Shown here: one piece after another, positions 44,001 through 52,327 of the stretch
Numbering within the stretch: position 1 is the stretch's first letter
Layout: each line of letters starts with the position of its first letter
Assembly: GCF_035294165.1 (NCBI RefSeq)
Contig: NZ_DATGLN010000224.1
Location: 10,005 to 74,004, forward strand
DNA length: 64,000 bases
From: Chthonomonas sp035294165
GTDB lineage: Bacteria; Armatimonadota; Chthonomonadetes; Chthonomonadales; Chthonomonadaceae
Reading direction: 5' to 3'
The notes under the pieces: generated by a model
Database searches by the model: none
The model's input: the letters and a program-made list of their open reading frames with translations, nothing else
What the model was told of the DNA's origin: nothing
Position numbers and translations under genes: made by a program

Positions 44001-44029
44001 TTGACAGAATCCGAATCGCATAGTATACT
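44001..44029 (+). promoter_or_regulatory. Consensus promoter with two GANTC sites in its spacer
   Basis: TTGACA (44001-44006), a 17-base spacer and TATACT (44024-44029) drive the radical SAM gene. The spacer contains GAATC at 44007-44011 and again at 44013-44017. GAATC is a GANTC sequence, the target class of CcrM enzymes such as the one encoded divergently 100 bases away. Confidence 0.85.
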
Positions 44030-44074
44030 AAAACCACCCTGTAGAATGGTTGGAGCACAGGAGGGATTTTGGCG

Positions 44075-46069
44075 ATGTGGACTCGCGAGCAGATAGATGT
44101 CGTGTTGGAGGATATTTTACCGCGTGTCAGTAAACCCGGTCGCTACACCGGCGGGGAATTGAACAGCATTGTAAAAGACCACAGCACCGTTGACGTAAAA
44201 TTTGCCATTGCCTTCCCCGACGCCTACGAAATCGGCATGAGCAACCTCGCCTGCAGTATTATTTACCACCTCCTTAATAAACGGCAGGACTGTGTTTGCG
44301 AGCGCGTCTACGCCCCTTGGCCCGACATGGAGCGCGAAATGCGTGCGGTAGGGCTGCCTCTTTACACTTTGGAGACCCGCACACCCCTCTCAGACTACGA
44401 CTTCATCGGGTTTGCCCTCTCCTATGAACTCTCTTACACCAACGTGCTCAACATGCTGGACCTCGGCGGCATTCCCGTGCGTTCTCGCGACAGAGATAGG
44501 CTCCAACCCAATGGAAAACCCTACCCCATCATCATCGCCGGCGGGCACTGCGCCTTTAACCCAGAGCCGATGGCCCCCTTTATAGACCTCTTTGTTATCG
44601 GAGAGGCGGAAGAGGTTCTTCAGCAACTCGTAACCAGCTTTAAACGCTATCGCCATCTTTCGCGGGAGGAGCTTCTCCTGCAGCTTGCCCAGATTCCGGG
44701 CTGCTATGCGCCGCGCTTCTATGAACCCGAATACGAAAGCGAAGAGGCCAGGCTGGCACGCCTTGAAAGCAAAGGCCTCTCGGCCGAAGAGGCAGAGCGA
44801 CTCGGTGACACCATGCCGCATCTCCTAGCCATCCGACGCCTGCACCCAGATGTGCCCGCAAAAGTTGAACGAGTGTGGGTAAAGGATGTGGACGCTCTTG
44901 AGTATCCTACCAAACCCATCATCCCCTATATCGAGGTGGTGCACGACCGCATCTCTTTGGAGGTCATGCGAGGCTGCACCCGAGGCTGCCGATTCTGTCA
45001 AGCCGGCATGATCACCCGGCCGGTGCGCGAAAAAAGCCCAGAAAAGCTGATGCAACTTGCCGAGGAGTTGGTAAAGAACACCGGTCATGAAGATATCTCC
45101 CTAGTCTCCCTCTCCACCGCCGACTACAGCCGTGTGGAAGAGGTCGTTCAGTCGCTGATAGATAAGTATGCCGGTAGCCGGGTTGGTGTCTCGCTGCCTT
45201 CTCTGCGTGCCGACCGCGACTGTGTAAAGCTGGTGCAAGAGATCAACAAGGTTCGTAAAACGGGGTTGACCTTCGCCCCGGAAGCCGGCTCCCAGCGAAT
45301 GCGCGACGTTGTGAACAAAGGCGTTACCGAAAAAGACCTCTTCGCTGCCTGCGAGACGGCCTTCCAAAACGGCTGGCAGCGTATTAAGCTCTATTTCATG
45401 ATCTCGCTACCTACCGAAACCGATGAGGATGTTTTAGCCATCGGGGAACTAGCCCATAAATGTGCCGAGATCGCCCGCAAAAACGGCGTGAAGAACCCGA
45501 CCATCACTATCGGCGTGTCGGCTTTTGTGCCCAAACCTTTTACCCCCTTCCAATGGCATGGGCAAGATTCGCTTGAGGAGATAGATAGAAAACAGCGCAT
45601 GCTGAAACGCTCACTGAAAGACCGCGCCATCTCCTATCGTCCCAATGAGGCGGCAAGCGCACAACTAGAGGCCGTGCTCTCCTTAGGAGATCGGCGTGTG
45701 GCCGATGCCATCGAGTTGGCCTGGCGGCGTGGTCAGGTGTTCGACGCTTGGGATGAGTATCTCGACTATGAACGATGGAAGCAGGCCTTTGCAGATGCCG
45801 GCATTGACCTGCGTTTCTACGCGAACCGGCACAAAGATTATGAGGAAACCCTGCCGTGGGACCATATTGATTGTGGCGTCTCCAAGGCCTATCTACGTGC
45901 AGAGGACAAACGCGCACGCTCGGCCCAACTAACCGCCGACTGTCACACGGCTCCCTGCACCTTCTGTGGCGCCTGCGACAGGTCTTACATCGAAAGTGGC
46001 AAGGCAAAGCGAGAGAACCGAGCGTTTGTGCCAAATGCCTTACCCATCATCCCGCTAACAACGCGATAG
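44075..46069 (+). CDS. Radical SAM protein, TIGR03960 family
   Basis: This is a B12-binding-like N-terminal domain plus radical SAM domain protein of unknown reaction. FAIAFPDAYEIGMSNLACSI opens the N-terminal part. The Fe-S cluster motif is RGCTRGCRFCQAG (CxxxCxxC, about residues 310-322). FAPEAGSQRMRDVVNKGVTE, FMISLPTETDEDV and the late cysteine cluster CHTAPCTFCGAC are typical of the family. ATG 44075 is chosen: AGGAGGG is 9 bases upstream, whereas TTG 44069 is only 3 bases from it. TIGR03960 genes are commonly followed by a DUF2344 (TIGR03936) partner; here rpoN follows instead. Confidence 0.92.
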   Translation: MWTREQIDVVLEDILPRVSKPGRYTGGELNSIVKDHSTVDVKFAIAFPDAYEIGMSNLACSIIYHLLNKRQDCVCERVYAPWPDMEREMRAVGLPLYTLETRTPLSDYDFIGFALSYELSYTNVLNMLDLGGIPVRSRDRDRLQPNGKPYPIIIAGGHCAFNPEPMAPFIDLFVIGEAEEVLQQLVTSFKRYRHLSREELLLQLAQIPGCYAPRFYEPEYESEEARLARLESKGLSAEEAERLGDTMPHLLAIRRLHPDVPAKVERVWVKDVDALEYPTKPIIPYIEVVHDRISLEVMRGCTRGCRFCQAGMITRPVREKSPEKLMQLAEELVKNTGHEDISLVSLSTADYSRVEEVVQSLIDKYAGSRVGVSLPSLRADRDCVKLVQEINKVRKTGLTFAPEAGSQRMRDVVNKGVTEKDLFAACETAFQNGWQRIKLYFMISLPTETDEDVLAIGELAHKCAEIARKNGVKNPTITIGVSAFVPKPFTPFQWHGQDSLEEIDRKQRMLKRSLKDRAISYRPNEAASAQLEAVLSLGDRRVADAIELAWRRGQVFDAWDEYLDYERWKQAFADAGIDLRFYANRHKDYEETLPWDHIDCGVSKAYLRAEDKRARSAQLTADCHTAPCTFCGACDRSYIESGKAKRENRAFVPNALPIIPLTTR

Positions 46070-46074
46070 CAGCG

Positions 46075-46114
46075 CCCGCTCTCCACGTGAACCTCCTGCG
46101 GTGAGGAGAGCGGG
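46075..46114 (+). terminator. Terminator-like hairpin after the radical SAM gene
   Basis: CCCGCTCTCC (46075-46084) pairs perfectly with GGAGAGCGGG (46105-46114), 6 bases after the stop codon. Only a weak T-rich stretch (TCTTCATTCT) follows, so termination efficiency is uncertain. Confidence 0.6.
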
Positions 46115-46139
46115 TCTTCATTCTGTCAAGTCAGTGCGC

Positions 46140-46168
46140 TTTACATTTTTTCGACATAGCGCTATAAT
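46140..46168 (+). promoter_or_regulatory. Sigma-70-type promoter of rpoN
   Basis: TTTACA (46140-46145), a 17-base T-rich spacer and a perfect TATAAT (46163-46168) lie about 125 bases upstream of the rpoN start. Confidence 0.85.
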
Positions 46169-46292
46169 CATAAGTGTTTCATCAACACAACCGAAACGTT
46201 CACGCGCTGAAGCCGTACTTACCAAAGTCCGATAATTCACCGTGATTTCTTTTGCCTGTCCGAGCTGCCTAAAAGGAGAAGAGAGGCTCGTT

Positions 46293-47684
46293 ATGGCGTT
46301 TTTGCAGAACGAACAAAAGCAGGTTCAAGCCCAAAAGATCGATCCCAAAGTTTTTCTTACACAAAAACTTCTGCAGCTTAATGTGCAGGAGCGGTTGCTA
46401 AGCGTCGAGAACGAGCTTTTGGAAAACCCTGCCCTCGAACTTACAGAATCTCTCGAACCTACAGGCAACGAAGAAGAGAGGCCCTATACCGAAGAGGAGG
46501 TTCACCGACCTGACCCGAAAGAGCGTATAGACCCCTTTCTCTCACTACAAGATTCCGAAAACTCCGTCGCCAGCCATCAAGCTCCCATCGAACTACGCGA
46601 CCATCTCACCAACCAACTGCATCTGCTTCCGCTCTCTTCCGAAGAACAGGCCGTGGCCGACTACATCATCGGCAACATTGACGACAACGGTCTGCTGACC
46701 GAACCGATTGAAAGCATCGCCCATGACCTCAAAGTCTCCAAAAGCATGGTCGAAAAGGTCTTAGCCCAACTCCAAACCCTAGACCCGCCGGGCATCGCCG
46801 CACGAAGCCTACAAGAGTGTCTGCTCCTCCAGATACAGCATATTCTGCCCGACACCCCCCCCAACACACCCGCTTGGGAGACAACACAAACCGCCTATCG
46901 CATCCTTAGCGAATGCTTTGAGGAGTTTGTGGGTCATCACCATCACCGCATTTGCCGTCACCTGCTTCTTCCACGCAAAACGGTGCAAGCCGCCATAGAT
47001 TTTATCACCAATCGCCTTACCCCCTACCCTGCCGCCCGCTTTGGCGCGCTTTGGTGCCGCCCCTTCGGTGAAGCGACCATCCGGCCAGATGTGCTTATCT
47101 ACCGCACCGAAACCGGTTTCCAAATCGAGATCGCCGGCTACGCGCCAGAAAACCTTCGCATTAGCCCGGTCTGGCAAGAGGCATATGAGAAGTATCAAGG
47201 AGATCGTATCGTATCGGAACCCATCAACCAAGTGCGTGAATACGTTCGGAGGGCCAACCTCTTCATAGAGAGCCTGCGCAACTGCCATAAAATTTTGCGC
47301 GCCATTACCCGTGAGCTTGTCCTTTGCCAAACCGCCTTCATCGAGACCGGACAAATTCAGTTTCTACGCCCTCTCACCCGCAACACGGTTGCCGAAAAAC
47401 TGGGTGTACATCCCTCTGTGGTCAGTCGCGCCACTTTCAATAAGTACGTGCGTCTGCCTAACCTCGAAATCCATCCTTTTAATATCTTCTTCGACTACTC
47501 CCTCGTGGTTAAAACCGCCCTTCGGCAGCTTGTTGCCGAGGAAGACCCAAAGGCACCCTTAACCGATCTCGATTTAACCGAAAAGCTCTGCGCCATGGGC
47601 TTCGATGTGGCACGTCGAACCGTGGTAAAGTACCGAGAGCAGTGCCGCATTCTTCCCTCTCATCTTCGTCGGCGTTACAACTGA
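46293..47684 (+). CDS. rpoN: RNA polymerase sigma-54 factor
   Basis: Sigma-54 directs transcription from -24/-12 promoters with the help of activator ATPases. The core-binding part is recognisable (LRDHLTNQLHLLPLSSEEQAVADYIIGNIDDNGLL). The helix-turn-helix (TRNTVAEKLGVHPSVVSRATFNKYV) and the near-perfect RpoN box ARRTVVKYRE (440-449, usual form ARRTVAKYRE) are at the end. Region I is short, with the Gln-rich character only at KIDPKVFLTQKLLQLNVQERLL. ATG 46293 is chosen because GAGAGG is 6 bases upstream; a GTG at 46242 would add 17 residues. No sigma-54 activator gene is in the window. Confidence 0.94.
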   Translation: MAFLQNEQKQVQAQKIDPKVFLTQKLLQLNVQERLLSVENELLENPALELTESLEPTGNEEERPYTEEEVHRPDPKERIDPFLSLQDSENSVASHQAPIELRDHLTNQLHLLPLSSEEQAVADYIIGNIDDNGLLTEPIESIAHDLKVSKSMVEKVLAQLQTLDPPGIAARSLQECLLLQIQHILPDTPPNTPAWETTQTAYRILSECFEEFVGHHHHRICRHLLLPRKTVQAAIDFITNRLTPYPAARFGALWCRPFGEATIRPDVLIYRTETGFQIEIAGYAPENLRISPVWQEAYEKYQGDRIVSEPINQVREYVRRANLFIESLRNCHKILRAITRELVLCQTAFIETGQIQFLRPLTRNTVAEKLGVHPSVVSRATFNKYVRLPNLEIHPFNIFFDYSLVVKTALRQLVAEEDPKAPLTDLDLTEKLCAMGFDVARRTVVKYREQCRILPSHLRRRYN

Positions 47685-47779
47685 CCTTTTTCCCCTCTTA
47701 AGCCGATAATTTGTACAGGCCACGGTTCAATACGTCTCTACAAGACGTTTGGCATCTCATCTCTTAGAGAGGAAGTTTC

Positions 47780-48547
47780 ATGGAAGAAACAAACCCTTAT
47801 CCCCGTGTGCTTGCCATTGTGCAGGCACGCATGGGAAGTTGCCGGCTGCCCGGCAAACCGCTACTATCTCTAGGTGACTCCACCCTTATCGAGCAGACCA
47901 TACGCCGTATTCGCGCCTCTGAGATCGTCTCCGAAATCGTCGTTGCCATGCCGTCTCATCCAGAAAATCGTCCCCTACGTCAGCTCTGCCGAAAGCAAAA
48001 CCTCCCTTGTTTCGCCTACGATGGGCCAGAAGAGGACGTGCTGTCGCGCCTGCTACAGGCCGCCAAGGTCTTCCATGCCGATGTCGTGGTGCGCGCGTTC
48101 GCCTGCGACCCTCTTCTCGAACCCAAAATGCTTTGGGCGGCCGCCCGCTATCAACTCGACACCGATATGGATATCGTAACGGTGGGACGCCTGCCGGAAG
48201 GCACTGCCTGCGAGGTGATGCCCCTTCGTACTCTCATCCATCTCGACAGCTTTTGCAAAAGCCGGGAGGATCGAGAGGAGGTTACCGCGTTCTTGTGGCG
48301 CCATCGCGAGCTGTTCGACTGCGCTATTCTGCCGGCTCCCCTCAGCTTGCGACTGCCGGGTATTCGTTTACGCATCCAAACAGAGGAGGACTATGAACTG
48401 TTGCGTTGGATTTTCAACACGGTGGCACCGCGCCCGAACGGGCTGATTGCCGTGCGGGATGTGCTTGACCGGCTCCTGCATCATCCCGAACAGCTCCACA
48501 AAGCCATCGGGAGCTATGCGGTTGTCCACGACCCGAAAGCGGCTTAA
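47780..48547 (+). CDS. SpsF-like cytidylyltransferase-family protein
   Basis: The N-terminal VLAIVQARMGSCRLPGKPLL (10-29) is the nucleotide-binding signature of the CTP-transferase-3/SpsF group (COG1861), used for activated sugars in spore-coat polysaccharide, sialic-acid-like or flagellin glycosylation pathways. DEDVLSRL-type (here EEDVLSRLLQAA) and RAFACDPLLEP match the family, with Ala and Phe-Ala-Cys where many have GDCP. Length of 255 residues is normal. The upstream gap holds an inverted repeat ACGTCT/AGACGT at 47732-47748 and GCCGATAATTTG at 47702-47713, a 12-mer also found before flhG. Substrate is unknown. Confidence 0.75.
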   Translation: MEETNPYPRVLAIVQARMGSCRLPGKPLLSLGDSTLIEQTIRRIRASEIVSEIVVAMPSHPENRPLRQLCRKQNLPCFAYDGPEEDVLSRLLQAAKVFHADVVVRAFACDPLLEPKMLWAAARYQLDTDMDIVTVGRLPEGTACEVMPLRTLIHLDSFCKSREDREEVTAFLWRHRELFDCAILPAPLSLRLPGIRLRIQTEEDYELLRWIFNTVAPRPNGLIAVRDVLDRLLHHPEQLHKAIGSYAVVHDPKAA

Positions 48548-49755
48548 CGAGGGGCTTTCACGTTAGGAGGAACCGTACGCACCACCCCAACACCGTGCGC
48601 ACGCTGAGGGCGCAGGCGCATCGGCTCCAAAACAGGCAATGCAACTTCCGGTACAGGTTCCTCCGCCACCGTCTCCTCCTCAAAAACGAGGAGGATCATC
48701 GCCCCGATAAGCGCCCCTACCAGTGTTGCCGCCAGCAGGCGCCCCATCGAATCGCTGCCAACCCTGAGAGCGCCATTCAGACACCATGCAGCCAGCAGAC
48801 CCGCCAATCCACCGGCATTACGTGTAGCACGCGAAGGAAAGTGCGGAATCCATCGGGCGCATTTCGCCCCAACCACCAGCCCTACCACCAGCCAACCAAG
48901 AAAACGACTGAAGGCCTCCCAAAGCGGCGGCATTCCCATCCCCCCGCGCACGCCGCCCCACAACAGCAGATGGAAGACCAACTGCCCACAGCCTCCGGCC
49001 AGAAAGCCCCACCAGGCCATACGCCCGGCTCTTAACAGAAACACTTGTGCCGTAAAACGAAACGGCACGCCATGCCGCCTATACACCCACCACAAGCCGC
49101 CAAGAAACGCCAATGCCATTAAGCCCACCACCAAACCAACCCACAGACCAACGATAAGGAACTCCTTCAGCAGAAAATTGGAGAGCGTTGTCAGTGGGGT
49201 CGTGGTGGCAGGCGTCACCGTAAAGTCGGTTACCTCCACCGTTTGGTGAGGCCAAAGGCTCCCTTGATACTGCTTTATGCTGCCATGCACCATCACCCGA
49301 CAGTGAAAGGTGGTTGGGTCGGGGTCACCATGGTTCGCATAGTAGTGCACAAAAACACGGTAAGTTCCTAAGGGCGCCTCTCCGTAAGGCCAAAAGATGT
49401 TTTCAACCGGCGTAGAGGTGAGATGTTCGATGCTCGCATTGGCGTCCACATCGAGCTGCCCACCCGTTGGGGAACGCCGATGCATAAACCATATTTTTAC
49501 ACCGGACGGGTCTATACACCAGAGGTCTAGATCGTTGCGGTTGTTCCATGCCAGTGATATCTGCACCTCACCGCTCTGCCCGCCGGCCTGCTCCACACGG
49601 CGTGAAATATCGCTGCGGTAAATAAGCAGCGGCCACATGTTGCCGGCAAGCAGGTCGGCAACCGGCCTGGTCTGCATCACCCCTTCAAGGAGCAGGGCGG
49701 TAAGCAAACAGGCCGCCCCACCTATCAGGGCAAAGAGCACTCGAAATCGCCACAT
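48544..49755 (-). CDS. YfaP-like domain protein with C-terminal membrane helices
   Basis: This is the third gene of an unrecognised operon. An N-terminal membrane segment (about 8-27) leads to a beta-rich extracytoplasmic domain (about 62-180) with LAWNNRNDLDLWCIDPSG, QLDVDANA, ENIFWPYGEAPLGTYRVFVHYY, which matches the YfaP-type domain often found with vWA proteins. Five more hydrophobic segments (about 195-375) and a short Pro/Arg-rich tail follow. The function is unknown. Its ATG directly follows the stop of the coiled-coil gene, and its end overlaps the convergent SpsF-like gene by 4 bases. Confidence 0.75.
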   Translation of the reverse strand: MWRFRVLFALIGGAACLLTALLLEGVMQTRPVADLLAGNMWPLLIYRSDISRRVEQAGGQSGEVQISLAWNNRNDLDLWCIDPSGVKIWFMHRRSPTGGQLDVDANASIEHLTSTPVENIFWPYGEAPLGTYRVFVHYYANHGDPDPTTFHCRVMVHGSIKQYQGSLWPHQTVEVTDFTVTPATTTPLTTLSNFLLKEFLIVGLWVGLVVGLMALAFLGGLWWVYRRHGVPFRFTAQVFLLRAGRMAWWGFLAGGCGQLVFHLLLWGGVRGGMGMPPLWEAFSRFLGWLVVGLVVGAKCARWIPHFPSRATRNAGGLAGLLAAWCLNGALRVGSDSMGRLLAATLVGALIGAMILLVFEEETVAEEPVPEVALPVLEPMRLRPQRAHGVGVVRTVPPNVKAPR

Positions 49756-51294
49756 CTACCATCGTCCCGTCAAAAAACCGTTCCGCGCGGCCGGCGCCGA
49801 TTTCGTGCTCTCCGGCTTCTGCGGCAGCGGCTCTGTCGCTTCTATCAGGTTTTCGAGCGTCTGCTGCAATCTATTCGCCTCGCCCACGGCGGCGGCCCTT
49901 GCGGCCTGTCGCCGCTCACGCACCACATCCGGCAATGTCGGCGTGCTTAAACTCAAACGCCTCTGCTCCATGTCGGCTAATTCTGCCCTTAGCTCCTGCA
50001 GTGTTTTCTCCATGCCTTCCAGGCTATAGGCATGTTGCAGAAGCTCCTGAACGGCCGGGTCTTTAGCGCGTGCCTCCATCACCGCCCGTTGCCGATGCCG
50101 CAACCACGCGCGTCGCATCTGGTCTTCGCCCTCCGACCAGCCATTGGTGCTCTTATACAGAAGATAAGGGCCACTAATAAGAAGCCCTATCAACATGTAG
50201 ACGGGCAGAGGCATCTCATGGTCTTGATTGGAACGCCCCTCTTGCACGCGCTCTTCACGCAGTATCTGCTGATGATGCAACATGCGCAGCCCCATCCCTT
50301 CCGCCGTCACTTCGGCCAGCCCCAACCCCAGCGCCCCCGCCAAGCAGAGAACGGCCACGGTGGTCTGCTCCCGCAAGCGCGGCACCCTCACGGCGGAATC
50401 GTTGGTCTCAAGGCTTCGACCCAACATGCCCACAACCGCGTGGTATATCTCGCCCATGAGATATACTATCACGAAACCCAGTGCGGCAGCCACTCCCAAA
50501 CGCGGTAGCCCATCGGCCCTAAGCAGCGTGTCCAGATCGAGCAACCCCACCAACGTCCCCAAACAGAGGGCCAACAACAGGCCTGCTACCAAAGGCGCCA
50601 ATATCTGCATGAACATGTTAAGCAGGAGTGCGAAAAAGCCCCTCTGTGCTTCCGGCCTCACACCGTGCTCTCCGGCAATCTCGTCGAGATCGGGTATCTC
50701 TTCAAGCGCCTCGATCACCTTGCGCGGTTCAACGGCCGCGCTGGGGCGCTGCTCCCCATCCTGCGTGGCCACCTCTCGCTTCAGCAGCCCGTCCGGCAGA
50801 CGCAGGCCGGCTCGCCCCACGCTCTCGGCAAAACGGCGCCGTTCCTGTAGAAGCTCCGTTTTAAGCTCTGTTTCGTGTTCGCGCAGCAGTTCGATCTGCC
50901 TCTCAAGCCGTTCCTGCTCCTTGGCGTTTTCGGCTTTCAGCCGCTCCAGCACCTCCTGCACCTCGGCCTCTACCGCAAGCTGCTCCTCGGTGGCCGCCAC
51001 AGCCCGCGTCCAATAGTTCCAACGCAGCAGCCAAAACCTGCGGGGAAAATCGCGGAATTGCCCCTCAAGTTGGTTCAGCAAGGCCTCTTGGCGCGCTCGC
51101 TCCTCCGCCGAGAGACCGATAGGCGGCACGTGCCAAACCATGTCGTTGGTGAAGCCGCTAGGCCAAAAGAGAGCACGCTTTGTAGGCTCCGATGCTCCCT
51201 TTGCCGGCACGGAAGAAGGCTCATCCATGCGCCCGTTCACAACCGCACGCCCATCTCTTTCTAGCCCTGAAACCACATCCGGATCGTCCATCAT
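49756..51294 (-). CDS. Coiled-coil polytopic membrane protein
   Basis: I do not recognise a family. A soluble N-terminus contains a long charged coiled coil (about residues 85-150, Glu/Arg/Leu heptads). Then come about four membrane segments (about 215-245, 262-285, 305-330, 360-378) and a second coiled coil (about 410-465). The N-terminal PPIGLSAEERARQEALLNQLEGQF is well ordered in appearance. The layout suggests a membrane scaffold with cytoplasmic coiled coils on both ends. It follows the vWA gene by 9 bases and abuts the YfaP-like gene, so the three should be co-expressed. Confidence 0.75.
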   Translation of the reverse strand: MMDDPDVVSGLERDGRAVVNGRMDEPSSVPAKGASEPTKRALFWPSGFTNDMVWHVPPIGLSAEERARQEALLNQLEGQFRDFPRRFWLLRWNYWTRAVAATEEQLAVEAEVQEVLERLKAENAKEQERLERQIELLREHETELKTELLQERRRFAESVGRAGLRLPDGLLKREVATQDGEQRPSAAVEPRKVIEALEEIPDLDEIAGEHGVRPEAQRGFFALLLNMFMQILAPLVAGLLLALCLGTLVGLLDLDTLLRADGLPRLGVAAALGFVIVYLMGEIYHAVVGMLGRSLETNDSAVRVPRLREQTTVAVLCLAGALGLGLAEVTAEGMGLRMLHHQQILREERVQEGRSNQDHEMPLPVYMLIGLLISGPYLLYKSTNGWSEGEDQMRRAWLRHRQRAVMEARAKDPAVQELLQHAYSLEGMEKTLQELRAELADMEQRRLSLSTPTLPDVVRERRQAARAAAVGEANRLQQTLENLIEATEPLPQKPESTKSAPAARNGFLTGRW

Positions 51295-51303
51295 TTTCCC
51301 TCG

Positions 51304-52023
51304 CTATTTCTCCCCATTGGGGGACGCTATCAGTTGACGCAAACGCTGCAGGCCTTCTGCAGCATCCTGGCGCCCGGTCACAATCAATCTATTGCCAAAG
51401 ATCGGCACCAACCTTCTTTCAAGTTCCGAGCGAAAGCCGTTGCGCGAGGTTACCCCACAAAACCACACCGCCTTCAAAGTGCCTATCTGAGCAAGCTTTT
51501 TGGCCTCCTCAACGGTCGTGCTGGGGTTTTCATCCTCCCCATCGGTCAGCATTAAAATGGCGGTTGGCTCCCCTTGGGCCTGATCGGCGCCGGCCTCGCG
51601 CTCCATCTCCTTAAACACTACCGCCGGAAAGGTACCCCAACTGTTTGGGTGCAATGCCATCACCTCGTCCTCCGTTGGCCATAGGTCTTCCGGCCGCACC
51701 GGAACGAGGTCGGCGAACTTGTGCGCATTCACATCAAACGACCATATCTCCACATGCGATCCCTGAGGCAGCACCTCGGCCACCGTTTCATCTAGCACAC
51801 CAAACATCTGTTTGCGCGAATGCATGTGCACGCTGCCCGTTACATCGGCCCCTACCAGCAAGTCCACCCTCTTACCGGAACGGGCATGAGAAAACACATA
51901 GGCGCCGGCCCCTACAAGCCCTATAATAAGCGCAAGCGCCGCCACGGCGGCGATCATTTCAGAAGGTTGGAACTGCCCCAGCTTTCTCCCGTTCTGAACT
52001 CCGCGTTCGCTCCATCGAGCCAT
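51304..52023 (-). CDS. Membrane-anchored von Willebrand factor A protein
   Basis: One N-terminal membrane segment (about residues 22-45) anchors a vWA domain that faces the periplasm or outside. The metal-site (MIDAS) loop reads DVTGS (family form DxSxS, with Thr as an accepted variant), and the distal LTDGEDE provides the last Asp. The mid-domain Thr lies near NSWGTFPAV. The lengths and the NGEK end give a compact 239-residue protein. First gene of the operon with the coiled-coil and YfaP-like membrane proteins. vWA domains mediate metal-dependent protein contacts; partners are unknown. Confidence 0.85.
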   Translation of the reverse strand: MARWSERGVQNGRKLGQFQPSEMIAAVAALALIIGLVGAGAYVFSHARSGKRVDLLVGADVTGSVHMHSRKQMFGVLDETVAEVLPQGSHVEIWSFDVNAHKFADLVPVRPEDLWPTEDEVMALHPNSWGTFPAVVFKEMEREAGADQAQGEPTAILMLTDGEDENPSTTVEEAKKLAQIGTLKAVWFCGVTSRNGFRSELERRLVPIFGNRLIVTGRQDAAEGLQRLRQLIASPNGEK

Positions 52024-52327
52024 AATGCCTTATCCCCTCCCATTAGATGAAAACCGTGCCTCGATAGGAAAGTATACGGCTAAATAGCCTACTCTATTCT
52101 CAAGACACAGAAGAGTTCTTGACCCAAACCGGCAAATCCTGCATGTAATTTAAGACGTTTGCCGCCGAAAACGGTTTCCACAAACTCCCTCCTTGACAGA
52201 AGCCCCAGTCAACAGGTAGATTCACAGGTAAAGTTGATTCTTCGTCTATTTGAGCGGTTTATCGTACCACTCTCCACCCTGCCTTGCCCGATCAAATTGA
52301 TGTTTAACTTTTCGCATAGAATGAGCC
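52024..52327. promoter_or_regulatory. Divergent promoter region between the vWA operon and der
   Basis: Toward the vWA operon there is TATACT (minus strand, 52071-52076) and, right beside it in the spacer position, the palindrome GGCTAAATAGCC (52078-52089); no good -35 was found. Toward der, TTGACA (about 52193-52198) is followed 18 bases later by TAGATT, a plausible promoter, leaving a leader of about 100 bases. Nothing else was recognised here. Confidence 0.45.

Noticed and set aside
50282..51016. 244-residue Ser/Arg-rich + strand ORF
   Set aside because: Antisense to the coiled-coil membrane gene; low-complexity sequence typical of the reverse frame of Glu/Arg/Leu-rich coding DNA.
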